From: DATFDN01 sp963830565
Lineage (GTDB): Bacteria; Pseudomonadota; Alphaproteobacteria; Acetobacterales; Acetobacteraceae
Reading direction: 5' to 3'
DNA: 64,000 nt
Assembly (NCBI GenBank): GCA_963830565.1
Contig: CAWHMO010000010.1
Span: forward strand, 496,001 to 560,000
Shown here one piece after another: positions 18,631 to 26,974 of this stretch; position 1 is the stretch's first letter, and every line of letters begins with the position of its first letter. The notes under the pieces are model-generated. The model was not told the DNA's origin. It saw only the letters and a list, made by a program, of their open reading frames with translations, and ran no database searches. The translations under genes and the position numbers were made by a program.

Positions 18631-19163
18631 GGCGCCTGCCCCGGCGCGGCCTGCTCGGCCTGCTCGGCCTGGCCCCGCTGGCGGGCTGCGGCTTCCAACC
18701 GGTCTACCGAAGCACCGCCTCCGGCAACCCCGGTCCGGCGGCGCGCGAGCTGGCGGCGATCGACGTAGTGCGGATTCCGGATCGGCCGGGTCAGTTGCTG
18801 CGGCAGGCGCTGCAACAGCGGCTGTACGGCGCCAGCGGTGAGGGCACGCCCCGCTACGACCTCGGCGTATTCTACTGGATCGCCGGGGAGGGCATCGCCA
18901 TTCTGCCCGACAACACCAACACGAGCACGCGCCTGATCGCGCGCGCCAACTGGACGCTCAACGCCCGCGACCCCGGCCATACCCACATCGCCGATGGCTC
19001 GGCCCGTGCGATGGAGAGCGTCAACGTGTTCGACGCCCAGTATTTCGCCGGCGACCTGGAGACCGAACAGGCTACCGCGCGCCTGGCCGCGCAGGTTGCG
19101 GACCAGATCACGCTCCGCCTCGCCACGTTCTTCCGCGCGCGGGCGGGAATGCAGACCGGGTAG
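18627..19163 (+). CDS. lptE: LPS-assembly lipoprotein LptE
   Basis: A 178-residue outer-membrane lipoprotein that plugs the LptD barrel and helps insert LPS. The lipobox is 'LAPLAGCGFQPVYR', with the GCGFQP(V/L)Y signature seen in LptE across proteobacteria. Position between leuS and holA is the classic order. The ATG overlaps the leuS stop by 4 bases. Confidence 0.9.
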   Translation: MRRLPRRGLLGLLGLAPLAGCGFQPVYRSTASGNPGPAARELAAIDVVRIPDRPGQLLRQALQQRLYGASGEGTPRYDLGVFYWIAGEGIAILPDNTNTSTRLIARANWTLNARDPGHTHIADGSARAMESVNVFDAQYFAGDLETEQATARLAAQVADQITLRLATFFRARAGMQTG

Positions 19164-19177
19164 CGGTGCCGCCCGAC

Positions 19178-19233
19178 CCTCACCCTCCCACGCCCGCGGC
19201 GTGGGTCCCCCTCTCCCGCAGCGCGGGTGACGG
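19178..19233. repeat. GC-rich palindromic repeat between lptE and holA
   Basis: Contains 'CCCACGCCCGCGGCGTGGG', a 9-bp-arm hairpin, framed by ACCCTCACCCTC and CCCCCTCTCCCGC. It shares the ACCCTCACCC and CCTCTCCCGC words with the repeat inside birA, so it belongs to the same family. It would fold in the mRNA of the leuS operon just ahead of the holA start. Confidence 0.6.
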
Positions 19234-19240
19234 TGCGACG

Positions 19241-20254
19241 ATGAAGCTCGACTCCCGCCGGATTCCCGCTTTCCTGCGCGACCCCGGCGGCATCCGCGTC
19301 GTGCTGCTGCACGGCGACGACGTAGGCATGATCCGCGAGCGCGCCGAGGCGCTGACCCGCGCGGTCGCCGGAGGGCTCGACGACCCGTTCCGCGTAGCGG
19401 AGTTGGCCCGTGACGAGGTGGACCGGCTAGAGGCGGAGGCATCCAGCCTGCCGCTGACGGGTGGGCGGCGAGTCGTGCGGGTTCGCGACGCCGGCGAGGC
19501 GGCGCGCGCTAGTGTCGAGGCGGTACTGAAAAGTGCCGCCCCGGCGCTGGTGGTGCTGGAGGCGCCAAGCCTCGCCAGCGCCTCGCGGCTGCGCCGAGCC
19601 GTGGAGGCCGCGTCCGACGGCGCGGCGATCGGCTGCTATCCCGAGGAGGGCCGCGCGCTGGAGGAGACGATCCGCGCTTCCCTGGCCGGCGCCGGAGTCG
19701 CCGTCGAGCCCGAGGCACTTGCCTGGCTCGCCGCCCATCTCGGCGCCGACCGCGCAGCCACCCGCCAGGAAATCGAGAAGCTTGCGCTGTACGTAGGCAA
19801 GGGCGGGCGCATCGACATGGAGGCGGCAACCGCCTGTGTCGGCGACCTCGCCGGGCTGTCGCTGGATGACGCGCTGTTCGCCGCCACCCAGGGCGATGTC
19901 GCGACCGCCGACCGCGCGCTGGAATTGGCATTGTCCGAGGGCGGCAGCACGGTCGGCGTGCTGCGCCTCGCGCTGTCGCACATGCAGCGGCTGCATCGCG
20001 CCCGCCTTGCGGTCGATCGCGGCATGACCCCGGCCGAAGCGACGAAGGCGGCACGCCCGCCGGTGTTCTTCCGTCGGGTCGGCTCGTTCGCCCGCGCGCT
20101 GGGCCTGTGGACGGAACCCGCGTTGATGACGGCCATGACTGGGCTGGCCGAGGCCGAGCGCGCCTGCAAGCGCACCGGCGCGCCAGACCTCGCGATCTGC
20201 CGCAACACCATCCTCGCGCTGGCCCGCCGCGCGCAGGCGCGCGGGCGGGGATGA
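19241..20254 (+). CDS. holA: DNA polymerase III subunit delta
   Basis: Clamp-loader subunit that opens the beta ring. At 337 residues the length is normal. Typical segments are 'IRVVLLHGDDVGMIRERAEAL' (quoted to 20), 'WLAAHLGADRAATRQEIEKLALY' in the lid region, and 'LALSHMQRLHRARLAVDRG' in the collar domain. The start at ATG 19241 ('MKLDSRRIPAFL') excludes an in-frame extension encoded by the palindromic repeat. The stop overlaps the birA start (ATGA). Confidence 0.93.
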   Translation: MKLDSRRIPAFLRDPGGIRVVLLHGDDVGMIRERAEALTRAVAGGLDDPFRVAELARDEVDRLEAEASSLPLTGGRRVVRVRDAGEAARASVEAVLKSAAPALVVLEAPSLASASRLRRAVEAASDGAAIGCYPEEGRALEETIRASLAGAGVAVEPEALAWLAAHLGADRAATRQEIEKLALYVGKGGRIDMEAATACVGDLAGLSLDDALFAATQGDVATADRALELALSEGGSTVGVLRLALSHMQRLHRARLAVDRGMTPAEATKAARPPVFFRRVGSFARALGLWTEPALMTAMTGLAEAERACKRTGAPDLAICRNTILALARRAQARGRG

Positions 20255-21085
20255 CGCCGTTGTTCGATGTGCGGCTGTACGACAGCCTCGGCTCCACGAA
20301 CGACGAGGCGCGGCGTCTCGCGCAAGCCGGCGCCGCACACGGGACGGTCGTCGCCGCGCGCCAGCAGACCGCCGGACGCGGGCGGGTGGGGCGAAGCTGG
20401 GTCAGCCCGCCGGGAAACCTCTACCTCTCGGTTCTGCTGCGGCTCGATCTCCCCCTGGCGCGACTTGCCGAACTGTCCTTCGTCGCCGCCCTGGCGGTGG
20501 CCGACATGGTGGATTCGTTCCTGCCGCCGGACTTCCGGGCGGCGCTGAAATGGCCGAACGACGTGCTGGTGGAAGGCGCGAAGATCTCCGGCATCCTGAT
20601 CGAACAGGGGGAAACGGCCACGATCGTCGGGATAGGGGTAAATGTCGGGCACTGCCCGACGGGCACGCCTTACCCGGTCACGTCACTGGTGCAGCAGGCG
20701 GCGCGGGTAAACTCCCTCTCCCCCCGCTTGCGGGGGGAGAGGGTCGAGGTGAGGGGGGGCGAGCGGGCGGAGAGTCCCCGCGGAGACACCCTCACCCCAG
20801 CCCTCTCCCGCAAGCGGGAGAGGGAGAGTTTGGATATCAGTTCAAGCCTCCCGAACCACCCTCCTCGCCTTCCTCGCCACCCGCCTCGACCTATGGCTGA
20901 ACGCCGGCTTCGCCCCGATCCGCGCCGACTGGCTGGCCCGCGCCCATGAGCTGGGCACCCCTCTGCGCGCGGGTCAGATGGACGGCACGTTTGCCGGCCT
21001 CGATCTAGATGGCGCGCTGCTGCTTGACACGGATAATGGCCGGCGCCGCATCCTGGCCGGAGACGTGATCCTTCAACCCAGGTAG
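20251..21085 (+). CDS. birA: Biotin--[acetyl-CoA-carboxylase] ligase, interrupted by a palindromic repeat
   Basis: Attaches biotin to the carboxyl-carrier protein of acetyl-CoA carboxylase; the class I form without an HTH. The catalytic domain is clear: 'LGSTNDEARRLAQAG', 'AGRGRVGRSWVSPPGNLY' (biotinyl-AMP loop), 'ALKWPNDVLVEGAKISGIL' and 'GIGVNV'. After 'TPYPVTSLVQQAARV' a ~123-bp palindromic repeat intervenes. The C-terminal domain ('LLAFLATRLDLWLNAGF', 'GTFAGLDLDGALLLD', 'ILAGDVILQPR') resumes one frame later, at about 20855. So the gene as written makes a truncated product. The enzyme is normally essential, so either an error or another ligase must exist. The 3' end overlaps the convergent M32 gene by 13 bases. 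Confidence 0.85.
20709..20831. repeat. Palindromic repeat inserted in birA
   Basis: About 123 bp bounded by AAACTCCCTCTCCC at left and GGGAGAGGGAGAGTTT at right. Inside are two hairpins: CTCTCCCCCCGC-TTGC-GGGGGGAGAG near 20716-20742 (arms given separately) and CCTCTCCCGC/GCGGGAGAGG near 20801-20822, plus ACCCTCACCCC against GAGGTGAGGGG. The two-hairpin layout is like REP/BIME elements. It has no stop in the birA frame. Confidence 0.8.
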
Positions 21086-22563
21086 CGCGCCGTCAGATGC
21101 GCCTCGAAATCCGCCGGGTCGAGCGGCTTGCTGGTGGCCGCGCGGAGCAGGTCGTTGAAGCCGAGCAGGCTTCCCTTGCCATGCACATGGGTCCGTAGCC
21201 ATCGCAGCAGCGGCGCCAGATCGCCCCGCTCCAGCGCCGCGTCGAGGTCGGGCAGCGCCCGACGCGCCGCCGCCATGAGCTGCGCCGCGGCCATGGCGCC
21301 CAGCGTGTAGCTCGGGAAATAGCCGAACGCCCCGTCGTACCAGTGGATGTCCTGCAGGCATCCCCGTGCGTCATCTTGCGGCGTGATGCCGAGCAGGTCG
21401 CGCATCCCAGCGTTCCAGGCGCTGGGCAGGTCGGCAACCGCCAGATCGCCCGCGATCAGCGCCTGTTCCAGCCGGAACCGCAGGATGACATGCGCGGGAT
21501 AGGTCATCTCGTCGGCATCGACCCGGATGAATCCAGGCTCGATCCGGCGCCAGAGCCGCGCCAGGTTCTCGGGCCGATAGGGCGCCGCATCGCCCCCGAA
21601 CGTCGCGTGCAGCTCCGGGCCGAGCCAGGCAAGGAAGGCGTCCGACCGGCAGGCCTGCATCTCCACGATCAGCGACTGGCTCTCGTGCGCCGCCATCCCC
21701 GCGGCCTCGCCCACGGGCTGGCGCGCATACGCTTCGGGCAGCCCGCGTTCGTAGAGGGCGTGGCCGGTCTCGTGGACCACCGCCAACACGGCTTGCGTGA
21801 AATCGGCCTCGTCATAGCGCGTGGTGATACGCACGTCGGCCTGGGTTCCCCCGGAGAACGGGTGAGCGGAGCGGTCGAGGCGCGCATGGGCAAAGTCTAG
21901 CCCGAGGCGTTCCGAGACGCGGCGGCACAGCGCCTCCTGGGCGGCGATCGGGAACGGGCCCTCGGGACGGAGCGGGACGCCGGCTCGGGCCTGATGCTCC
22001 TGCGCCGCCGGCAGCGCGCCGCGCAGGAACGTCTCGTAGCCGGCGAACACCGGCGCCACATCCGCGGTGCCGATGCCACGCTGGAAGCCGTCCATCAGCG
22101 CATCGTAGGGCGACAGGCCCAGCACCGGGGCAAGGGCGCTAGCGGCTTCGCGCACGAGACCCACCACCTCGGCCAGATGCGGGCGGACCAGGGCGAAGTC
22201 GGCACTGCGCCGCGCCTCGCGCCAGACCTTCTCGCAGGCGGAGTTGGCGCGGGCCTGGGCCTCGACCAGCGCGGACGGCAAGGCGACGGCGCGCGTGTAG
22301 GCGTGGCGCATCAGATACAGGTTGGCCGCACGCCACTGATCGCCGTCGACGCCTTCGGCCTCGGCCGCATCCAGGTCGCCGCCGACCTCCGGCGCGACCA
22401 GCAGCCCGTGCGCAAGTCCCGCGAGGACGGCGAGCTGATCGCCTCGCACTGCCCCCCCGCCCGGCGGCATCATTGTAGCCGCGTCCCAGCCCAGCACTGA
22501 GGCCGCTTCGCTGATCGTGCCGATGCGGGCAAAGCGCGCCGCCAAGCGGTCATACGGGGTCAT
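21073..22563 (-). CDS. M32 family metallocarboxypeptidase (Taq type)
   Basis: A 496-residue cytosolic zinc carboxypeptidase releasing C-terminal residues from peptides. The zinc motif HExxH is 'VVHETGHALYERG', with the third ligand in 'AAGMAAHESQSLIVEM'. 'RITTRYDEADF' and 'IRVDADEMTYPAHVILRF' are typical M32 blocks. It overlaps the upstream SURF1 gene by 14 bases and ends the cox3-DUF983-SURF1 transcription unit. Confidence 0.95.
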   Translation of the reverse strand: MTPYDRLAARFARIGTISEAASVLGWDAATMMPPGGGAVRGDQLAVLAGLAHGLLVAPEVGGDLDAAEAEGVDGDQWRAANLYLMRHAYTRAVALPSALVEAQARANSACEKVWREARRSADFALVRPHLAEVVGLVREAASALAPVLGLSPYDALMDGFQRGIGTADVAPVFAGYETFLRGALPAAQEHQARAGVPLRPEGPFPIAAQEALCRRVSERLGLDFAHARLDRSAHPFSGGTQADVRITTRYDEADFTQAVLAVVHETGHALYERGLPEAYARQPVGEAAGMAAHESQSLIVEMQACRSDAFLAWLGPELHATFGGDAAPYRPENLARLWRRIEPGFIRVDADEMTYPAHVILRFRLEQALIAGDLAVADLPSAWNAGMRDLLGITPQDDARGCLQDIHWYDGAFGYFPSYTLGAMAAAQLMAAARRALPDLDAALERGDLAPLLRWLRTHVHGKGSLLGFNDLLRAATSKPLDPADFEAHLTARYLG

Positions 22564-23263
22564 TCGAAAGCCTCCCGCGTGCCCAGGCGATGAACACGAC
22601 CATCAGGACGACGGCGAGCCCGTACCAGGTCAGCGCATAGGACAGGTGATTGTTCGGCGGCTGCGGCAGGTGCTGCGCCGGGATCGGCGGCTGGCCCAAG
22701 GGGCCGAGCGCGACCAGCGTGAAGGGCGCCACGTCGGACAGGCCCAGCGATGCCGCGATCGCGGCAGGGTCCAGCGTGAAGAACTCCCGGCGCGCCGGAT
22801 CGTCGGCGGCGCCCAGCAACCGCGGACGTTCTCCAGGGCGCGCGTAGCCGGTGATCGTCACCGGCCCGGCAGGCGGGGCGAGCATGCCGGTCCCCGGCAC
22901 CCAGCCGCGATCGACTAGTATGATGCGGCCGTCGGCCGTGAGCGGCGCGATAAGCTGTCGACCCATGACTGCGCCGGTCGGGGTCTCCCGAACCTCGACG
23001 CCGTAGAGCGCGGCCAGTCCGGGCAGGAAATGGCCGGTGACGCTGACTTTCTGGAACGGCCCCGGAGCGGCTGGCAGGGGCACGGCCGGAGCCGCCTCCG
23101 CGGCCGCGATCTGCGCCAGGATGCCTTGCTTCCATTCCAGACGCCGGACCTGCCAGGTGCCGAGGCCCAGCAGCACCAAAAGCATCAGCAGCGTCATTGT
23201 GCCGGGCAACAGGAGTGCGCGGCGAGGGGCGCGGGGGTGGGTATCGAGTGCGACAAGGGACAT
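22550..23263 (-). CDS. SURF1-family cytochrome oxidase assembly protein
   Basis: Inner-membrane protein that helps insert haem a into subunit I of cytochrome c oxidase. A first transmembrane helix 'MTLLMLLVLLGLGTWQVRRLEWK' carries the GTWQ(V/I)xR(L/R)xWK signature (shown in part), and a second sits at 'HLSYALTWYGLAVVLMVVFI'. 'VDRGWVP' between them is also conserved. The ATG at 23263 gives 237 residues. It follows cox3 and DUF983 in the same direction, as in many alphaproteobacteria. Confidence 0.93.
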   Translation of the reverse strand: MSLVALDTHPRAPRRALLLPGTMTLLMLLVLLGLGTWQVRRLEWKQGILAQIAAAEAAPAVPLPAAPGPFQKVSVTGHFLPGLAALYGVEVRETPTGAVMGRQLIAPLTADGRIILVDRGWVPGTGMLAPPAGPVTITGYARPGERPRLLGAADDPARREFFTLDPAAIAASLGLSDVAPFTLVALGPLGQPPIPAQHLPQPPNNHLSYALTWYGLAVVLMVVFIAWARGRLSNDPV

Positions 23264-23295
23264 GGATGGCCAGCAAATGCGGCGTGCCGGGCGGG

Positions 23296-23619
23296 CTACA
23301 ACCCCATCTCCCCACTCCGGTTGCGGTACTGCAGCGCCACCAGCGCGGCCTTGGACGGCCGCATCATCAGGACGGCAAGGGGAAAAGTGACCGCCGGCCA
23401 GATGATCGCATGGACCCATAGTGGGGGGCTGAACGCGATCTCGACCCAGAACGCGAGACCGACGATCACGGCGCCCAGGATCAGGATAACGCCGACAGCC
23501 GCGCCATCGCCCGCATCAGCGCGGGAGAGATCGAGGCCGCAGACCTCGCAGCGGTCGCGGACCGTGAGCAGCCCGGCATAGAGGCGTCCGCGCCCGCAGC
23601 GCGGGCAACGGCAGCGCAT
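23296..23619 (-). CDS. DUF983 membrane protein
   Basis: A short membrane protein with an N-terminal zinc-ribbon 'CRCPRCGRGRLY' plus 'DRCEVCGLDLS' (two Cys pairs) and two transmembrane helices ('AVGVILILGAVIVGLAFWV' and 'AIIWPAVTFPLAVLMM'). DUF983 genes regularly sit beside cox3 and are thought to help oxidase assembly, but no activity is proved. ATG 23619 is the only ATG near the domain. A longer form starting inside cox3 (up to 23742) is possible, because the family often has ~15 residues before the first cysteine. Confidence 0.8.
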   Translation of the reverse strand: MRCRCPRCGRGRLYAGLLTVRDRCEVCGLDLSRADAGDGAAVGVILILGAVIVGLAFWVEIAFSPPLWVHAIIWPAVTFPLAVLMMRPSKAALVALQYRNRSGEMGL

Positions 23620-23671
23620 GGCCGCCTCCCAGACCGAGGGTTCCCCGGGCTGCGGATCAGGGCGCTGCGGA

Positions 23672-24526
23672 TCAGGGCGAGGCGACGACAGGGCTGGCGC
23701 CCCACCAGTAGATGCAGACGAATAGGAACAGCCAGACGACATCGACGAAGTGCCAGTACCAGGCCGCCGCCTCGAAGCCGAAATGGCGCTGCGGGTTGAA
23801 CTGCCCGGCGCGCGCGCGGAACCAGCAGACGATCAGGAAGCAGGTGCCGACGATGACGTGAAAGCCGTGAAAGCCGGTGGCCAGGAAGAACACCGAGGGA
23901 TAGACGCCGCCGCCCACGAACTTGAAGGGGGCATGCGTATATTCGATCAGCTGACAGCCCGTGAATGCCATCCCCAGGAGAAAGGTGAATGCAAGGCCGG
24001 TAACCAACGACTTCCTGTCCCCCTCGATCAGCGAATGGTGCGCCCAGGTGATCGTGGTGCCGGAAAGCAGCAGGATCATCGTATTGAGGATGGGGATATG
24101 GAACGGGTCATAGGTGTGGATGTTCGGCGGCGGCCAGACCGGATTGGCCAGGCCCGAGACGTTGTCGGGAAACAAGGCGTAGTTGAAGAACGCCCAGAAG
24201 AAGGCGACGAAGAACATCACCTCGCTGGCGATGAAGAACATCATCCCGTAGCGCAGGCCAAGCCGAACGACCGGAGAATGCAGGCCGGGCGTCCGGCTTT
24301 CGCGGATGACGTCGCGCCACCAGAAGAACATCGTGGTGAAGACGACGAGCGCGCCGATGACCAGCGTCGCGTAGCTGCCGTAATGGGCGGCGAGGATGAT
24401 CCCGACCACCACGAGCGTCCCGCCAAGCGAGCCGACCAGCGGCCAGGGGCTGGGATTCACCAGGTGATAAGGCTGCTTCAGTCCGGAACTGGCCGGAATG
24501 GGTGTGCCGTGCGCGTGATCGCTCAT
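23672..24526 (-). CDS. ctaE: Cytochrome c oxidase subunit III
   Basis: Membrane subunit III of the aa3-type oxidase, 284 residues with seven predicted helices. Hallmarks include 'HPYHLVNPSPWPLVGSLG' near the N-terminus (as QPYHLVNPSPWP), 'MMFFIASEVMFFVAFFWAFF', 'TYDPFHIPILNTMILLLSGT', 'ITWAHHSLIEGDR' and the C-terminal 'EAAAWYWHFVDVVWLFLF'. The start at 24526 begins 'MSDHAHGTP'. Subunits I and II and the assembly factor CtaG would be upstream in related genomes but are not in the 239-bp gap or beyond it here. Confidence 0.96.
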   Translation of the reverse strand: MSDHAHGTPIPASSGLKQPYHLVNPSPWPLVGSLGGTLVVVGIILAAHYGSYATLVIGALVVFTTMFFWWRDVIRESRTPGLHSPVVRLGLRYGMMFFIASEVMFFVAFFWAFFNYALFPDNVSGLANPVWPPPNIHTYDPFHIPILNTMILLLSGTTITWAHHSLIEGDRKSLVTGLAFTFLLGMAFTGCQLIEYTHAPFKFVGGGVYPSVFFLATGFHGFHVIVGTCFLIVCWFRARAGQFNPQRHFGFEAAAWYWHFVDVVWLFLFVCIYWWGASPVVASP

Positions 24527-24765
24527 GCCCTGCCCGTGCGAGGATAGCCGGGGAGACCGCCCCGGCACGATGAGGCCGCATCTTCCCTGATTCCGCCGCC
24601 CATTCAAGGGGCCGCGCGCACCGAGTTCGTTATGGCCGCAACGGAGTCCCGCTTTCGCGGAAATGACGAAGAACAGATCAGTGTGAACGGCCGCTGCCAG
24701 AAGACGCGACGGGCGCCGAGGATAGCCCACCCCGGGGCCGGCTCCTCAACGTCTCGCCGCATCGG

Positions 24766-25485
24766 CTACGCCATGACGACCTTCACGCCTTCGGGATCAA
24801 GGCGGTATCCGCCGCCTTCCGTGACCAGGAGCCGTGCGTTGGCCGGATCGGGCTCGATCTTCTGGCGCAAGCGGTAGATGTGGGTCTCCAGCGTGTGCGT
24901 CGTGACCGCAGCGTTGTAGCCCCAGACCTCGTTCAGCAACACCTGCCGCGCAACGGCCCGATCGCCGGCGCGGTAGAGGAATTTGAGAATCGCGGCCTCC
25001 TTCTCGGTCAGGCGGATGCGCCGGTTCCTGGTCGGATCCTGCAGCAGCTTGGCCGAGGGCCGGAAGGTGTAGGGGCCGATAGTGAAGACCGCGTCCTCGC
25101 TGTTTTCGAAGATGCGGAGCTGGGCTCGAACCCGCGCCAGCAGTTCCCCCAGCCGGAAAGGCTTCGCCATATAATCGTTGGCACCCAAGTCGAGGCCGCG
25201 GATCACGTCAAACTCGGCGTCCGACCCGGTCAGCATGATGACCGGCATCTTGTGTCCCTGCCGCCGCAGCTTCATGCAGAAATCGCGCCCGTCGCCATCC
25301 GGCAGCCGCACATCGAGAATCAGAGCGTCGAAACGCAAATCACGGCTGCTCAGCTTCTCTTCCGCCTCCGCGAGACTTGCCGCTTCCACGGGCAGGAACT
25401 CCCGCTCCACGCCGAACTGCTCGGCGAGCGTGAGACGCAGATCGTCATCGTCGTCGACGATCAGGATGGGTCGTTCACTCGACAT
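24766..25485 (-). CDS. OmpR/PhoB-family response regulator
   Basis: A 239-residue two-domain DNA-binding regulator. The receiver has the acidic cluster 'IVDDDDDLR', phospho-Asp 58 in 'ALILDVRLPDGDG', Thr in 'VIMLTGSD' and Lys in 'NDYMAKPFRLGEL'. The winged helix covers ~150-235, with recognition helix 'TTHTLETHIYRLRQKIEPDP' and the wing 'LLVTEGGGYRLDP'. No sensor kinase is next to it. The ATG at 25485 begins 'MSSERPILIV'. A promoter 181 bases upstream predicts a long leader. Confidence 0.95.
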   Translation of the reverse strand: MSSERPILIVDDDDDLRLTLAEQFGVEREFLPVEAASLAEAEEKLSSRDLRFDALILDVRLPDGDGRDFCMKLRRQGHKMPVIMLTGSDAEFDVIRGLDLGANDYMAKPFRLGELLARVRAQLRIFENSEDAVFTIGPYTFRPSAKLLQDPTRNRRIRLTEKEAAILKFLYRAGDRAVARQVLLNEVWGYNAAVTTHTLETHIYRLRQKIEPDPANARLLVTEGGGYRLDPEGVKVVMA

Positions 25486-25665
25486 TCTCTCCGTTCCTTG
25501 CCAGGCCAAGCGGCATACAGCCCCTGTGTCAGGTCCGACCCGCCGCGCGCGCGAACCGGGTTGAACGATAACGATTAGCTTACGATACGTTTACACCGCG
25601 CCGCATCTCCGAACCTTTGCCTGTCGGGACCGTCGTGGTCACATAACCGAGATGCGTCGCAAAAT

Positions 25666-25694
25666 AATATAGTCGTGGGGGGTCCCCATACCAA
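25666..25694 (-). promoter_or_regulatory. Promoter of the OmpR-type regulator
   Basis: On the minus strand TTGGTA (25694-25689) and TATATT (25671-25666) are separated by exactly 17 bases, in an AT-rich patch of an otherwise GC-rich region. Transcription would start near 25659, leaving a leader of about 170 nt before the ATG at 25485. No riboswitch fold is recognised in the leader. Confidence 0.6.
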
Positions 25695-25806
25695 GCAGTT
25701 TGTGACGTTGCCGTTACTTCTTTGTGCTCGGGTGGCCAACGCACGGCCGCGGTGCCAGTCTTGACCAAAATCGGCCATGCCCAATTTCCTTCACCGTGAA
25801 GATGCG

Positions 25807-26973
25807 ATGACACATTCCCTGGCTGGCCGGCCAAACGGCCTCCGGGCGGTCTCTATCGAGAATCCCGCCGCCGACCGGCCATCAATGGCACGGCTGCGCA
25901 TGGTGCATCGCGCCGCCGCCGAGCTCCGGCGTGGGGTTCCGGTGCTGCTGAGCGGCGCGGCCCCTTTGGTGCTGCTGGCCGCTGAGACAGTCGGGGATCG
26001 GGGATTGCGGGAGTTCGCGGCGTTGGCGGCTGAGCCGCCGGCGATGCTGCTTGCCAGGAGCCGCGCCGAGGCCATCCTGGACCGGCCGGTGCGCACGACC
26101 GAGCCTGTCCTGGCGCTCCAACTCACGCCGGGATTGCTGGAGTCCAGGGCCTTGCAGGCGCTCGCCGATCCCACGCTCGACCAGACGCGGGCAGAGACGC
26201 CGAGCGAGGTCGCGGCGCCCGAGGCCGCCGGCGCCGCCTTGGCTCTGGTCAAGTTGTCGCGCCTGCTGCCGGCAGCGCTGGCCGCCGCGGCCATCCCAGG
26301 TGCGCCAGCCGCCGCGCTTCGCCTCGGCCTGCTGAGCGTTCCGGCCGCCGACGCCGCCAGCTATCCGGCTGCGGGGCTTGCCGGACTGACCCGCGTCACC
26401 GAGGCGCGTGTGCCGCTGGAGGCAACGGCGGATACCACCATCGTCGCCTTCCGCACCGACGATGCTGGCGTGGAGCACCTCGCCATCGTGGTGGGCGACC
26501 CAACCTCCGTGGAGGCGCCGCTGGTGCGGCTGCATTCGGAGTGCTTCACCGGCGACCTGTTGGGGAGCCTTCGGTGCGACTGCGGCCTGCAATTGCGCGG
26601 CGCCATAAGGCGCATGGCGCAGGAGCACGCCGGAGTGCTGCTGTATCTGGCGCAAGAGGGGCGCGGGATCGGGCTGGTGAACAAGCTGCGCGCCTACGCC
26701 CTGCAGGACCGCGGGCTGGACACGCTAGACGCCAACCGCGCGCTCGGCTGGGGCGCGGACGAGCGCGATTTCCTGGTCGCCGCAACCATGCTGGAGGCGC
26801 TCGGCTTGCGGCGCGTGCGCCTGCTGACCAACAACCCCGAGAAACTCGCCGCCCTGGCCGCGTGCGGAATCGATGTGGCGGGGCGCGTGCCGCATGCTTT
26901 CGCGCCCAACGGCGTCAACGACCACTATCTGGCGACGAAGGCGCATCGCTTCGGCCATCTACTGGGGGGCTGA
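25807..26973 (+). CDS. ribA: GTP cyclohydrolase II (RibA) with degenerate N-terminal domain
   Basis: First enzyme of riboflavin synthesis; opens GTP to a diaminopyrimidine, formate and pyrophosphate. The catalytic half starts near residue 195. It has 'LHSECFTGDLLGSLRCDCG' with the three zinc cysteines, 'YLAQEGRGIGLVNKLRAYALQ' (quoted to 20), 'DANRALGWGADERDF' and 'RLLTNNPEKLAAL'. The first ~190 residues are Ala-rich and lack the DHBP synthase active-site motifs, so this looks like the inactive N-domain variant. ATG 25807 is preferred because GAAGA lies 5 bases upstream; ATG 25777 has no ribosome site. Confidence 0.93.
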   Translation: MTHSLAGRPNGLRAVSIENPAADRPSMARLRMVHRAAAELRRGVPVLLSGAAPLVLLAAETVGDRGLREFAALAAEPPAMLLARSRAEAILDRPVRTTEPVLALQLTPGLLESRALQALADPTLDQTRAETPSEVAAPEAAGAALALVKLSRLLPAALAAAAIPGAPAAALRLGLLSVPAADAASYPAAGLAGLTRVTEARVPLEATADTTIVAFRTDDAGVEHLAIVVGDPTSVEAPLVRLHSECFTGDLLGSLRCDCGLQLRGAIRRMAQEHAGVLLYLAQEGRGIGLVNKLRAYALQDRGLDTLDANRALGWGADERDFLVAATMLEALGLRRVRLLTNNPEKLAALAACGIDVAGRVPHAFAPNGVNDHYLATKAHRFGHLLGG

Positions 26974-26974
26974 C

